In this document: positions 6,009-15,348 of the stretch, piece by piece
Layout of the letters: each line of letters opens with the position of its first letter
Numbering within the stretch: position 1 is the stretch's first letter
Source of the DNA: Citrobacter sedlakii NBRC 105722
Lineage (GTDB): Bacteria; Pseudomonadota; Gammaproteobacteria; Enterobacterales; Enterobacteriaceae
NCBI RefSeq assembly: GCF_000759835.1
Contig: NZ_BBNB01000001.1
Coordinates: 1-64,000, forward strand
DNA length: 64,000 nucleotides
Reading direction: 5' to 3'
The notes under the pieces: model-generated
Told to the model about the DNA's origin: nothing
What the model saw: the letters and a program-made list of their open reading frames with translations, nothing else
The model's database searches: none
Program-made: the position numbers and the translations under genes

Positions 6009-7121
6009 TTACTTGTTGAGATCGTTGATCTCCGCCAGTTCTTCGAGGATTTCTTCTGGCTCATCCGTTGGCGGTGGCGCTTCATGTACCCACGCGGAGA
6101 ACAGTCGCCAGGTAACCGCCAGCAGAACCGGGCCGATAAACAGGCCAATCATGCCGAAGGCGATCAGGCCGCCAATCACGCCAGAAAGGATCAGAATAAG
6201 CGGTAAATCCGCGCCCATACGAATCAGCACAGGGCGGATGACGTTATCAAGCGTACCTACCACGCAGCTCCATACCAACAATACGGTTCCCCAGGTGGTG
6301 TCGCCGCTCCAGTAAAGCCAGATAATGGCCGGAATCAATACCGGAAGCGGGCCAAGCTGGACGAGGCAGGAGAGGATCATCACCACCGTCAGCAACGTCG
6401 CATACGGTACGCCGGAAATCGCCAGGCCAATCCCGCCCAGCACCGCCTGAACCAGAGCGGTAACCACCACGCCCAGCGCCACCGCGCGGATCGCTTGTGC
6501 GGCGAGCAGCACGGCCGCGTCGCCGCGTTTGGCTGCCAGACGGCAGGCGAAATGACGAATACCCAACGCCACCTGTTCACCCCGCCAGTACAGCAGGGCG
6601 CTGAACAACAGCATCAGTCCGCAATGCATCATAAAACGGCCGATGTGCGCCGCTTGTCCGACAAACCAGGTGGTCGTTGCGCCAATATAAGGACGAACCT
6701 TCGCCATGATCGCCGCGCCGCCCATCTCCAGCAGGTTATGCCACCCGGCATACAGTTTTGCGCCAACCAGCGGAATGCTGTTCAACCAGGCAAGATCCGG
6801 CAACGTCATGTCGCCACCGGTTATGGCGTGGATCAGCGGGCCGCTACCGTCGACGATACTGTTCACCAGAAGTGCGACAGGAATGACGAATAACAACACC
6901 AGTAAAAGCGTCATGACCAGCACCGCCAGAGAACGGCGGCCCCAGAGTAATTTTTGCAAGCGTAGTAAAACCGGCCAGGTGGCGATAACAATCGTACCGG
7001 CCCAGGCAAAGCCCAGAATAAAAGGTTGAACAATCCAGAGACACGCCACAATCATGATGGCAAGGAACAGCACCGACAGCAGCACCTGCGCGATATCCCT
7101 GGGCTGACGAACATTGACCAT
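6009..7121 (-). CDS. ydiK: AI-2E family inner-membrane transporter YdiK
   Basis: 370 residues, the usual length of E. coli YdiK, with about eight hydrophobic segments: two near the N terminus (VLLSVLFLAIMIVACLWIV, FAWAGTIVIATWPVLL), one around residue 60-80 and a C-terminal cluster ending GLFIGPVLLAVTWRLF. It belongs to the AI-2E/PerM exporter family, whose members export autoinducer-2 or act as Na+/H+ antiporters; the substrate of YdiK itself is not established. The acidic tail (PPPTDEPEEILEELAEI) is cytoplasmic. Transcribed alone, divergently from ydiJ; GAAAAGAGTT lies upstream of the ATG. In E. coli the gene has been linked to purine (PurR) regulation; no clear PurR operator was seen here. 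Confidence 0.92.
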   Translation of the reverse strand: MVNVRQPRDIAQVLLSVLFLAIMIVACLWIVQPFILGFAWAGTIVIATWPVLLRLQKLLWGRRSLAVLVMTLLLVLLFVIPVALLVNSIVDGSGPLIHAITGGDMTLPDLAWLNSIPLVGAKLYAGWHNLLEMGGAAIMAKVRPYIGATTTWFVGQAAHIGRFMMHCGLMLLFSALLYWRGEQVALGIRHFACRLAAKRGDAAVLLAAQAIRAVALGVVVTALVQAVLGGIGLAISGVPYATLLTVVMILSCLVQLGPLPVLIPAIIWLYWSGDTTWGTVLLVWSCVVGTLDNVIRPVLIRMGADLPLILILSGVIGGLIAFGMIGLFIGPVLLAVTWRLFSAWVHEAPPPTDEPEEILEELAEINDLNK

Positions 7122-7334
7122 AAACTCTTTTCACCTTTGTAGTGCGTCAGAACGTTGACGCGACGTGAACACGCGAAACGCATCACATAATCATGCGCAG
7201 TTTCAGCGCGTTTTAACAGGCGGATTCTGCCAGTATTTCTGTTGAGCGCATAAGAAAAAAATGTGATACAACAAATGAATCAACCAAGGCAAACGATAAC
7301 CTCACAACACAGACCGCAGGAAAGGGTCAGAATA

Positions 7335-10300
7335 ATGATTCCACAAATTTCTCAGGCACCTGGCGTCGTTCAACTGGTGCTCAATTTTTTGCAAGAGCTG
7401 GAGCAACAAGGGTTTACAGGCGATACGGCAACGAGCTACGCCGATCGTCTGACGATGTCGACAGATAACAGTATTTATCAACTTCTTCCCGATGCCGTCG
7501 TTTTCCCGCGTTCAACGGCGGATGTGGCACTGATAGCCCGAGTGGCCGCCGAACCGCGTTTCACCTCGCTGGTGTTTACCCCGCGCGGCGGCGGTACCGG
7601 AACCAACGGACAGGCGTTGAACCAGGGCATTATCGTGGACATGTCCCGCTACATGAGCCGGATCATTGAAATTAATCCGGAAGAAGGTTGGGTGCGGGTC
7701 GAAGCGGGGGTGATTAAAGACCAACTGAACCAGTACCTCAAGCCGTACGGCTATTTCTTTGCTCCGGAGCTTTCAACCAGCAACCGGGCCACCCTTGGCG
7801 GGATGATCAATACCGATGCCTCCGGACAAGGATCGCTGGTCTACGGAAAAACCTCCGATCACGTTCTGGGCGTACGCGCTGTGCTGCTGGGCGGCGATAT
7901 TCTCGACACGCAGCCGCTGCCGGTAGCGCTGGCGGAAACGTTGGGGGAAAGTCATACCACCATTGGACGTATCTATCGCACGGTCCTTGAACGCTGCCGC
8001 GACAATCGCCAGCTTATCATGGATAACTTCCCCAAACTGAACCGCTTTCTTACCGGCTACGACTTACGGCATGTTTTTAACGACGACATGACCGAGTTCG
8101 ATCTGACCCGAATTCTCACCGGTTCGGAAGGGACGCTGGCCTTTATTACCGAAGCCCGGTTGGACATTACGCCGTTGCCGAAGGTTCGTCGACTGGTGAA
8201 CGTCAAATACGACTCTTTTGACTCCGCGCTGCGCAATGCGCCGTTTATGGTAGAGGCAAGAGCGCTTTCCGTCGAAACCGTCGACTCGAAAGTGCTGAAC
8301 CTGGCACGAGAAGATATCGTCTGGCATTCGGTAAGCGAATTAATCACCGATGTGCCGGACAAAGAGATGCTTGGCCTGAACATCGTTGAATTCGCCGGTG
8401 ACGACGAAGCGCTAATTGACGGCCAGGTGGCGGCACTGTGTGAGCGGCTGGACGGATTAATCGCCCATGGAGAAGCCGGGGTGATTGGCTGGCAGCTTTG
8501 CGCCGATCTGGCGGGCGTAGAGCGTATTTATGCGATGCGCAAAAAAGCGGTGGGTCTGCTGGGCAACGCGAAAGGGGCGGCGAAACCCATCCCATTTGCC
8601 GAAGATACCTGCGTACCGCCGGAGCATCTTGCCGATTACATTGCCGAGTTTCGCGCCTTGCTCGACGGTCACGGTCTGAGCTACGGCATGTTTGGCCACG
8701 TAGACGCGGGCGTTCTGCATGTGCGTCCGGCGCTGGACATGTGCGATCCGCAGCAGGAAGTGCTGATGAAGCAAATCTCCGATGAAGTGGTGGCGCTGAC
8801 GGCGAAGTATGGCGGCCTGCTCTGGGGTGAGCACGGCAAAGGGTTTCGCGCCGAGTACAGCCCGGCGTTTTTTGGCGACGCGCTGTATGCGGAACTGCGT
8901 AAAGTGAAGGCGGTATTTGATCCGCAGAACCGCCTGAATCCGGGGAAAATCTGTCCGCCGGAAGGCGTGGACGCGCCGATGATGAAAGTGGACGCCGTCA
9001 AGCGCGGCACGTATGACCGACAGATCCCGCTGGCGGTGCGTCAAACCTGGCGCGGGGCGATGGAGTGCAACGGAAACGGACTGTGCTTTAACTTCGATGC
9101 GAAAAGCCCGATGTGTCCGTCGATGAAAATCAGTCTCAACCGTATCCATTCACCGAAAGGGCGAGCGACCCTGGTGCGTGAGTGGCTGCGTTTGCTGGCG
9201 GATCGCGGTGTTGATCCGGTGCGCCTCGAAACTGCGCTGGCGAATAAACGTCCCAGCTTACGCTCGCTGATCGCCCGGACCCGTAATACCTGGCACGCGG
9301 GTAAGGGTGAATATGATTTCTCGCATGAAGTCAAAGAGGCGATGTCCGGCTGCCTGGCCTGTAAAGCCTGTTCGACCCAGTGTCCGATCAAAATTGACGT
9401 ACCGGAATTCCGTTCGCGTTTCCTGCAGCTTTACCATACGCGCTACTTACGTCCGCTGCGCGATCATCTGGTGGCGACAGTCGAAACCTATGCGCCGCTG
9501 ATGGCGCGCGCGCCAAAGACCTTCAACTTCTTTATTAACCAGCCGCTGGTGCGCAAGCTGTCGGCAAAACACATCGGCATGGTGGATCTGCCGCTACTGT
9601 CGACGCCGTCGTTGCAGCAGCAAATGGTCGGACACCGTTCGGCCAACATGACGCTTGAGCAGCTTGAGGCGCTTAGCGATACGCAAAAAGCGAATACAGT
9701 GCTGGTGGTGCAGGATCCGTTCACCAGTTACTACGACGCTCGGGTTGTGGCGGATTTTGTACGCCTGATCGAAAAGTTAGGTTTCCAGCCGGTACTGCTG
9801 CCGTTTTCGCCAAACGGTAAGGCACAACATATTAAAGGCTTCCTGACCCGTTTTGCGAAAACGGCTAAAAAGACCTCTGAGTTTTTAAACCGTGTGGCGC
9901 AACTGGGGATGCCGATGGTGGGGGTCGATCCGGCGCTGGTGCTTTGCTACCGCGATGAATATAGGCTCGCGCTCGGCGAGCAGCGCGGTGATTTTCACGT
10001 ACAGCTGGCCAACGAGTGGTTGGCGACAGCGCTGGCCCCGAAGTCTATGGGAGAAATCAGCGGCGAGCCGTGGTACTTCTTTGGCCACTGTACCGAGGTC
10101 ACCGCGCTTCCCGGCGCGCCTGCGCAGTGGGCGTCAATTTTTGCTCGCTTTGGCGCGAAACTGGAAAATGTCAGCGTCGGCTGCTGCGGTATGGCCGGAA
10201 CTTACGGGCATGAGGCAAAGAATCATGCCAGTTCCCTTGGGATTTATGAACTGTCCTGGCATCAGGCGATGGAGCGACTGCCCCGTAACCGCTGCCTGGC

Positions 10301-10391
10301 GACGGGGTATTCCTGCCGCAGCCAGGTGAAGCGGGTGGAAGGCACGGGCGTACGCCATCCTGTACAGGCACTACTGGAGATAATGGGATGA
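7335..10391 (+). CDS. ydiJ: FAD/Fe-S D-2-hydroxyglutarate dehydrogenase-type enzyme YdiJ
   Basis: 1018 residues from ATG 7335 (MIPQISQ), the length of E. coli YdiJ; the upstream ATG at 7263 only adds an unconserved leader. Domains: PCMH-type FAD-binding region (about 45-270, with RGGGTGTNGQAL), FAD-oxidase C-terminal domain (to about 560, with GHVDAGVLHVRP), then a ferredoxin-like region with CNGNGLCFNF and CLACKACSTQC near residue 673, and a C-terminal CCG-type domain (VGCCGMAGTYGHE, YSCRSQ). YdiJ homologues are reported to oxidise D-2-hydroxyglutarate to 2-oxoglutarate. Followed by menI with a 4-bp overlap, so the two are probably co-transcribed. Confidence 0.95.
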   Translation: MIPQISQAPGVVQLVLNFLQELEQQGFTGDTATSYADRLTMSTDNSIYQLLPDAVVFPRSTADVALIARVAAEPRFTSLVFTPRGGGTGTNGQALNQGIIVDMSRYMSRIIEINPEEGWVRVEAGVIKDQLNQYLKPYGYFFAPELSTSNRATLGGMINTDASGQGSLVYGKTSDHVLGVRAVLLGGDILDTQPLPVALAETLGESHTTIGRIYRTVLERCRDNRQLIMDNFPKLNRFLTGYDLRHVFNDDMTEFDLTRILTGSEGTLAFITEARLDITPLPKVRRLVNVKYDSFDSALRNAPFMVEARALSVETVDSKVLNLAREDIVWHSVSELITDVPDKEMLGLNIVEFAGDDEALIDGQVAALCERLDGLIAHGEAGVIGWQLCADLAGVERIYAMRKKAVGLLGNAKGAAKPIPFAEDTCVPPEHLADYIAEFRALLDGHGLSYGMFGHVDAGVLHVRPALDMCDPQQEVLMKQISDEVVALTAKYGGLLWGEHGKGFRAEYSPAFFGDALYAELRKVKAVFDPQNRLNPGKICPPEGVDAPMMKVDAVKRGTYDRQIPLAVRQTWRGAMECNGNGLCFNFDAKSPMCPSMKISLNRIHSPKGRATLVREWLRLLADRGVDPVRLETALANKRPSLRSLIARTRNTWHAGKGEYDFSHEVKEAMSGCLACKACSTQCPIKIDVPEFRSRFLQLYHTRYLRPLRDHLVATVETYAPLMARAPKTFNFFINQPLVRKLSAKHIGMVDLPLLSTPSLQQQMVGHRSANMTLEQLEALSDTQKANTVLVVQDPFTSYYDARVVADFVRLIEKLGFQPVLLPFSPNGKAQHIKGFLTRFAKTAKKTSEFLNRVAQLGMPMVGVDPALVLCYRDEYRLALGEQRGDFHVQLANEWLATALAPKSMGEISGEPWYFFGHCTEVTALPGAPAQWASIFARFGAKLENVSVGCCGMAGTYGHEAKNHASSLGIYELSWHQAMERLPRNRCLATGYSCRSQVKRVEGTGVRHPVQALLEIMG

Positions 10392-10798
10392 TCTGGAAAC
10401 GTGACGTCACACTCGACGCGCTCAACGCAATGGGCGAGGGCAACATGGTTGGGTTACTGGACATTCGCTTTGAAAAGATCGGCGCGGATACGCTTGAAGC
10501 CTCTATGCCTGTTGACGGCCGAACAAAGCAGCCGTTTGGTCTGCTGCACGGCGGCGCGTCTGTCGTGCTGGCCGAAAGCATTGGCTCCGTCGCCGGGTAT
10601 CTCTGCACTGAGGGCGAACAAAAAGTGGTCGGACTGGAAATAAACGCCAACCATGTTCGTTCTGCCCGGGAAGGACGCGTGAAAGGGGTCTGTAGGGCGA
10701 TACACACCGGTTCACGCCATCAGGTCTGGCAAATCGATATCTATGATGAGCAGCAGCGTTTATGCTGCTCATCACGCTTAACGACGGCTATTGTGTGA
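10388..10798 (+). CDS. menI: 1,4-dihydroxy-2-naphthoyl-CoA hydrolase (menaquinone synthesis)
   Basis: 136 residues, hotdog-fold thioesterase formerly YdiI. The catalytic Glu63 lies in VVLAESIG and the helix before it carries the HGGA motif (His54). It hydrolyses DHNA-CoA to release 1,4-dihydroxy-2-naphthoate, the precursor prenylated by MenA. The start overlaps the ydiJ stop (ATGA). Pairing of a quinone-pathway gene with an FAD/Fe-S dehydrogenase is conserved in enterics but a functional link is unproven. Confidence 0.95.
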   Translation: MIWKRDVTLDALNAMGEGNMVGLLDIRFEKIGADTLEASMPVDGRTKQPFGLLHGGASVVLAESIGSVAGYLCTEGEQKVVGLEINANHVRSAREGRVKGVCRAIHTGSRHQVWQIDIYDEQQRLCCSSRLTTAIV

Positions 10799-10897
10799 CG
10801 TTGTCACCAAAAAAATGTGATCTATATTGCTTTTGGTCATTATTTGCGCAGCGGAAAGTGATACAATGTGCATGTTTTGACCATAAGCGAGGATGAT

Positions 10898-11086
10898 ATG
10901 ACTAGCCAATTAGACCCGGCCCAACTGGCAATTGAATTTTTACGTCGTGATAAAACCGAGCTCTCACCAGCCCAATACCTTAAAAGACTGAAACAGCTTG
11001 AGCTGGAGTTTGCCGATTTACTGACGCTTTCTTCGACTGAACTGAAGGAAGAGATCTATTTTGCCTGGCGCCTTGGCGTTCATTGA
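10898..11086 (+). CDS. ydiH: Small conserved protein YdiH
   Basis: 62 residues from ATG 10898 (MTSQLDPAQLAIEFLRRDKT), preceded by GCGAGGATGAT; an upstream ATG at 10868 lacks an RBS and would add ten unconserved residues. The protein is mostly helical and amphipathic (LSPAQYLKRLKQLELEFADLL), with no known domain or membrane segment. Function is unknown. It is followed by an intrinsic terminator at 11113-11140, so it forms its own unit. Confidence 0.88.
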   Translation: MTSQLDPAQLAIEFLRRDKTELSPAQYLKRLKQLELEFADLLTLSSTELKEEIYFAWRLGVH

Positions 11087-11112
11087 TTCAGCGATGTACC
11101 TCATAGCGAATG

Positions 11113-11140
11113 CCCCGGCCTCTGGTCGGGGTTATTTTTT
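11113..11140 (+). terminator. Intrinsic terminator after ydiH
   Basis: CCCCGGCC-TCT-GGTCGGGG hairpin (one G-U pair) followed by TTATTTTTT. Confidence 0.85.
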
Positions 11141-11158
11141 GTCGGCGAATAAACGCCA

Positions 11159-12007
11159 TTACCACGTCATTTCACCACTGTTCACCTTTGCGCTCAATGC
11201 CAGCGAGCTTTCATCTGCCAGTCCGGGCCACGCGGCCTTTACGGTTTTGATAACGTAAGCTGACCCTTTTTTCGCCTCCAGCGCGTGTTCAAACGTTTGC
11301 AGATAATTTTGGGTAAAGCGGATCGCCGTATCACCGGCGGGTCGTGCGCCGAGGTAATGACCCGGGATCACCTGAGTCGGCTGCAGGCTGCGCATTTCGC
11401 TCAGCACGTCGCGCCAGGCCGTACGTTGCTTTTCAGATTGAGTGTCAGCGGTCCAGACGTGGATCCCGGACGCGACGCCGGTACCGCCCAGAATCGCCCG
11501 ATTTGCCGGGATCCAGACATAAGCCGCATAGTTGCCAGGATGGCGAAGTTCCAGTGTTTCTCCGTCAATGTGAAAACGCGTCGCGGTAGTGGCCTGCGGT
11601 ACGGTGATGGTTTTCGGCACGCCGTCCTTCATCTGCGGTCCCCAGTATTGCAGCTTTGCGTCTTTCGTTTCCTGAATATGTTTGACCACTTCAGGCGTCG
11701 CCAGCACTTTTACCTGAGGATAGGCTTTCACAATCGGCTCAAGACCGAAGTAAAAGTCCGGATCGCCCGAGGTAATGACCACGGCTTTCAGCGACTTACC
11801 GCTGGCCTGAATCATCTTAAGCAATTTTTCGCCATCTTTAGTGCTGAACTGCGCATCAAACAAAATGGCTTCCGTTGGTCCGGATACCAGCGTGGAAGAG
11901 ACCGGGAAAATGGCGTTCTCCTGAGGGTTATACACCTCAAGATGCAGTGGGGCGGCAAAGACCGGTGAAGCGAGCAGCGTCAGTGCCGTCAGGGTTTTTA
12001 TTTTCAT
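11159..12007 (-). CDS. Periplasmic metallo-beta-lactamase-fold protein with degenerate metal motif
   Basis: 282 residues from ATG 12007 (MKIKTLTALTLLASPVFAAP, a clear Sec signal peptide cut after AFA/AA); an upstream ATG at 12052 would bury the signal. The fold is MBL-like: VSSTLVSGPTEAILFDAQF, VVITSGDPDFYFGLEPIVKAYP, HPGNYAAYVWIP, GGTGV, VIPGHY. The usual HxHxDH zinc motif is replaced by SGDPDF, so at least three metal ligands are missing, while later His positions (HPGN, PGHY) and the first Asp are kept. It may bind one metal, act on an odd substrate, or be non-catalytic. Divergent from a LysR-type regulator that probably controls it. Absent from this position in E. coli K-12. Confidence 0.8.
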   Translation of the reverse strand: MKIKTLTALTLLASPVFAAPLHLEVYNPQENAIFPVSSTLVSGPTEAILFDAQFSTKDGEKLLKMIQASGKSLKAVVITSGDPDFYFGLEPIVKAYPQVKVLATPEVVKHIQETKDAKLQYWGPQMKDGVPKTITVPQATTATRFHIDGETLELRHPGNYAAYVWIPANRAILGGTGVASGIHVWTADTQSEKQRTAWRDVLSEMRSLQPTQVIPGHYLGARPAGDTAIRFTQNYLQTFEHALEAKKGSAYVIKTVKAAWPGLADESSLALSAKVNSGEMTW

Positions 12008-12129
12008 GACAGTAACCTTTTGCAGATGAAGTGTTGTCTTACGGCTACGCATTTTAAGCCAATCCCGATCTGTTAGAATTCCTTAAACAGGACATGCTGA
12101 GTTTCATAAAACGATCGGATGGAGGTAAA

Positions 12130-13011
12130 GTGGACAGAGTGATGGCGGCGACGGTATTTAATCACATCTGTGATTTAGGCAGTATGAGCGCCGCGGCGCG
12201 AGCGCTCGGACTTTCCAGACCGATGGTCAGCCGCTATCTTGAGGAAATGGAAAAATGGGCTGGCGCACGACTGATCCACCGTTCTTCACGCAGGCTCACC
12301 ATCACGCCTGCTGGCGAAGAGGTCCTGCTAAAGACCCGCACGTTGGCGCAGCTTTCTCAGGGCATTGGCGCGGTTGCGGCGGGAGGTATGCCTTGCGGAA
12401 CCTTGCGTGTCGCCTGTGCCCATTTTACGGCGATGCATATTCTTGCGCCGGTACTGCCAGCATTTTTAACCCGCTACCCGGATCTGCGGATTGAAGTCGA
12501 GATTAATAACCAGCCCGTGAGTCTGGTTGGGGAACGAATCGATCTTGCTATTCGTATTACCGACGCGCCGGAGCCGGGTACTATCGCTCGTCGTCTTGGC
12601 AGCTGTGAGTCAGTGCTTTGCGCATCGCCTGCTTATCTGAAACAGCATGGTACGCCACAAACACCGGACGACCTTACCCGTCATAACTGCCTTTATTACA
12701 GCGGGTTTGCCGGGAAATCCTGGCGCTTTCTTGATGCCTGCGGTGAGGCGGTTTCGGTCGCGATAAAAGGTAACCTCAGCGCCGGGATTTCCTCGCTTTT
12801 AGGCGAGGCGGCGTTGGCAGGAATGGGCGTGGCGTTGATACCGGAAAAAGAGGCGCGAGAAGGGTTAACAAGCGGTGCGCTGGTGCCTTTGCTGCCCGGG
12901 CATCAACCCCGGCCTTTGCCGGTGTACGGCTTGTATCTTTCCCGCGCGCACCAGTCGGCGGGGCTGCGACTGCTGCTGGACGCGGTGAAAGACATACTCT
13001 CAGTAAACTGA
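12130..13011 (+). CDS. LysR-type transcriptional regulator
   Basis: About 293 residues from GTG 12130 (MDRVMAATVF), which follows GGAGGTAAA and gives the classic LysR N terminus; a longer ATG form starts at 12094. The winged HTH is at residues ~1-60 (GSMSAAARALGLSRPMVSRYLEEMEKW), followed by a substrate-binding domain (LRVACAHFTAMHILAPVLPAFL, DLAIRITDAPEPGTIARRL, ISSLLGEAALAGMGVALIPE). It is transcribed divergently from the MBL-fold gene with ~120 bp between them, the usual LysR-target arrangement. The inducer is unknown. Confidence 0.88.
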   Translation: MDRVMAATVFNHICDLGSMSAAARALGLSRPMVSRYLEEMEKWAGARLIHRSSRRLTITPAGEEVLLKTRTLAQLSQGIGAVAAGGMPCGTLRVACAHFTAMHILAPVLPAFLTRYPDLRIEVEINNQPVSLVGERIDLAIRITDAPEPGTIARRLGSCESVLCASPAYLKQHGTPQTPDDLTRHNCLYYSGFAGKSWRFLDACGEAVSVAIKGNLSAGISSLLGEAALAGMGVALIPEKEAREGLTSGALVPLLPGHQPRPLPVYGLYLSRAHQSAGLRLLLDAVKDILSVN

Positions 13012-13117
13012 AGAAATTGATCCGCTATACAAAATGCGCGGATCGCAATTAGTGTTAAAACTGATCGCCGACGATATGAGAATATTCTTAAAGCCCCTTC
13101 AAGAGCTAAGCCATTGC

Positions 13118-13188
13118 GAGTGCCGGAGATAAGCGCCGGATGGGGCGGGAACCCTTAAGGCTGTGATGAACAGCCTTAAGGGTTTTTT
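13118..13188 (+). ncRNA. Candidate small RNA at the position of E. coli RydB
   Basis: A very strong terminator-like hairpin (AACCCTTAAGGCTG pairing with CAGCCTTAAGGGTT, then T7) closes a ~70-nt stretch between the LysR gene and sufA. E. coli encodes RydB (about 67 nt) between ydiH and sufA on the same relative strand. The 5' end given here is a guess. It may instead be only the lysR terminator preceded by REP-like GC-rich sequence. Confidence 0.35.
13150..13187 (+). terminator. Strong intrinsic terminator upstream of suf
   Basis: 14-bp stem AACCCTTAAGGCTG / CAGCCTTAAGGGTT with a short loop and a run of seven T. Ends the LysR transcript or a small RNA. Confidence 0.85.
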
Positions 13189-13411
13189 TCTTTGCGACAA
13201 TCACGCGCCACTGCCTATCCGTGAAATAGACATTTTCTATACATCTTTCCTTTTTTGACCACCCTGGTTGATGATTTTTACTGAACGCTTTATTTTTCAA
13301 AGAATTGCAGAAAACTCACTCTGACTTATATCCCGCGTAGCAAGGTCTATGCTTAATAAAAGCCGTTAAAAAGGGTGATTAAGGGGAATGCCCCTGCTGT
13401 TGAGGGGTTGA

Positions 13412-13430
13412 AGTGATAATCATTATCACT
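13412..13430 (+). promoter_or_regulatory. Fur box of the suf promoter
   Basis: AGTGATAAT-C-ATTATCACT: a palindrome of two 9-bp arms around a central base, very near the 19-bp Fur consensus, 45 bp before sufA. It predicts iron-dependent repression, with derepression in iron starvation, as known for E. coli suf. Confidence 0.9.
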
Positions 13431-13474
13431 AACATGGTGTTATAGCCTGATGGCTCATTACGCGAGGTCATTCT

Positions 13475-13843
13475 ATGGAATTGCATTCAGGAACATTTAA
13501 CCCAGACGATTTTGCCTGGCGCGGATTAACGCTCACCCCTTCGGCGGCCGCGCATATTCGCGAACTGGTGGCCAAACAGCCGGGAATGCTGGGCGTGCGC
13601 CTGGGCGTTAAACAGACCGGCTGCGCTGGCTTTGGTTACGTGCTGGATACGGTCAGTGAGCCTGAAAAGGACGATCTGCTGTTCGAATACGAGGGCGCGA
13701 AGCTTTACGTCCCGCTTCAGGCGATGCCGTTTATCGACGGGACGGAAGTCGATTATGTCCGGGAAGGATTAAACCAGTTATTCAAATTTCATAACCCGAA
13801 AGCCCAGAACGAATGCGGCTGTGGCGAAAGCTTTGGGGTATAG
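13475..13843 (+). CDS. sufA: Fe-S cluster carrier protein SufA
   Basis: 122 residues, A-type scaffold/carrier. The three cluster-binding cysteines are present: Cys50 (KQTGCAGFG) and Cys114/Cys116 ([11 protein letters not shown]). It receives clusters from SufBC(D) and passes them to apo-proteins. First gene of sufABCDSE, behind the Fur box; the next gene starts 8 bp after the stop. Confidence 0.97.
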   Translation: MELHSGTFNPDDFAWRGLTLTPSAAAHIRELVAKQPGMLGVRLGVKQTGCAGFGYVLDTVSEPEKDDLLFEYEGAKLYVPLQAMPFIDGTEVDYVREGLNQLFKFHNPKAQNECGCGESFGV

Positions 13844-13851
13844 GCGGTACT

Positions 13852-15339
13852 ATGTCTCGTAATACTGAAGCAACTGACGATGTCAAAACCTGGACCGGCG
13901 GCCCGCTGAACTACAAAGAAGGTTTCTTTACCCAGTTACAAACTGATGAGCTGGCGAAAGGAATTAACGAAGACGTGGTGCGCGCGATTTCTGCAAAACG
14001 TAACGAACCAGAGTGGATGCTGGCCTTTCGCCTCAATGCCTACCGGGCATGGGTAGAAATGGCTGAACCGCACTGGCTGAAAGCCCACTACGATAAGCTG
14101 AATTATCAGGATTACAGCTATTACTCTGCGCCGTCATGCGGTCACTGCGACGACACCTGCGCATCACAGCCGGGAGCGGTTCAGCAAACGGGCGCCAACG
14201 CGTTCCTCAGTAAAGAGGTGGAGGCCGCGTTTGAGCAGCTTGGCGTGCCTGTGCGCGAAGGGCGGGAAGTGGCGGTCGACGCTATTTTTGACTCCGTTTC
14301 AGTCGCCACCACCTACCGGGAAAAGCTGGCGGAACAAGGCATTATTTTTTGTTCTTTCGGCGAGGCGATCCATGATCACCCGGAACTGGTGAAGAAATAC
14401 CTTGGTACGGTAGTCCCCGCGAACGATAACTTTTTTGCCGCGCTAAACGCCGCCGTGGCGTCAGACGGTACCTTCATTTATGTGCCGAAGGGCGTACGTT
14501 GCCCCATGGAGCTTTCCACCTATTTTCGCATTAACGCGGAAAAAACCGGGCAATTTGAACGCACCATCCTTGTGGCGGATGAGGGCAGCTACGTCAGCTA
14601 TATCGAGGGATGTTCAGCACCGGTGCGCGACAGCTATCAGCTGCACGCCGCAGTCGTGGAAGTGATCATCCATAAAGACGCCGAAGTGAAGTATTCCACG
14701 GTGCAGAACTGGTTCCCGGGTGATAACAACACCGGCGGGATCCTCAACTTCGTTACCAAACGCGCGTTGTGCGAAGGGGAAAACAGCAAAATGTCGTGGA
14801 CCCAGTCGGAAACCGGCTCGGCGATCACCTGGAAATACCCGAGCTGTATTCTGCGTGGCGACAACTCGATTGGCGAGTTTTATTCCGTGGCGTTGACCAG
14901 CGGGCACCAGCAGGCCGATACCGGCACCAAAATGATCCATATCGGTAAAAATACCCGCTCGACCATCATTTCGAAAGGGATCTCCGCCGGACACAGCCAG
15001 AACAGCTATCGTGGACTGGTGAAAATCATGCCGACGGCGACCAATGCCCGCAACTTTACCCAGTGCGATTCAATGCTGATCGGCGCGGATTGCGGGGCGC
15101 ATACTTTCCCGTACGTCGAATGCCGTAATAACAGCGCCCAGCTCGAACACGAAGCGACCACATCGCGTATCGGTGAAGATCAGCTGTTCTACTGCCTGCA
15201 GCGCGGTATCAGCGAAGAAGATGCGATCTCGATGATCGTCAACGGCTTCTGTAAAGACGTGTTCTCCGAATTGCCGCTGGAGTTTGCCGTCGAAGCACAA
15301 AAACTATTAGCTATTAGCCTTGAACACAGCGTCGGTTAA
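13852..15339 (+). CDS. sufB: Fe-S cluster scaffold protein SufB
   Basis: 495 residues from ATG 13852 ([10 protein letters not shown]), same length as E. coli; the in-frame GTG/ATG further up overlaps sufA and is not needed. Key residues are kept: Cys254 in EGCSAP (sulfur entry from SufE) and Cys405 in FTQCDSML (cluster assembly), with the C-terminal beta-helix region in between. SufB forms the SufBC2D scaffold on which [4Fe-4S] clusters are built. It sits 8 bp after sufA and 9 bp before sufC. Confidence 0.97.
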   Translation: MSRNTEATDDVKTWTGGPLNYKEGFFTQLQTDELAKGINEDVVRAISAKRNEPEWMLAFRLNAYRAWVEMAEPHWLKAHYDKLNYQDYSYYSAPSCGHCDDTCASQPGAVQQTGANAFLSKEVEAAFEQLGVPVREGREVAVDAIFDSVSVATTYREKLAEQGIIFCSFGEAIHDHPELVKKYLGTVVPANDNFFAALNAAVASDGTFIYVPKGVRCPMELSTYFRINAEKTGQFERTILVADEGSYVSYIEGCSAPVRDSYQLHAAVVEVIIHKDAEVKYSTVQNWFPGDNNTGGILNFVTKRALCEGENSKMSWTQSETGSAITWKYPSCILRGDNSIGEFYSVALTSGHQQADTGTKMIHIGKNTRSTIISKGISAGHSQNSYRGLVKIMPTATNARNFTQCDSMLIGADCGAHTFPYVECRNNSAQLEHEATTSRIGEDQLFYCLQRGISEEDAISMIVNGFCKDVFSELPLEFAVEAQKLLAISLEHSVG

Positions 15340-15348
15340 GGAAGTATC

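Larger units (their letters stand above)
13012..13474. other. Regulatory intergenic region upstream of the suf operon
   Basis: 463 bp without a supportable protein. It holds a strong hairpin with a T-run (13150-13187, possible small RNA end), an AT-rich middle segment and the suf promoter with a Fur box (13412-13430). E. coli suf is also activated by OxyR, IHF and apo-IscR in this region; I did not assign those sites. Confidence 0.7.

Noticed and set aside
13106..13300. 64-codon minus-strand frame upstream of sufA
   Set aside because: It spans the strong terminator hairpin and has no convincing RBS.
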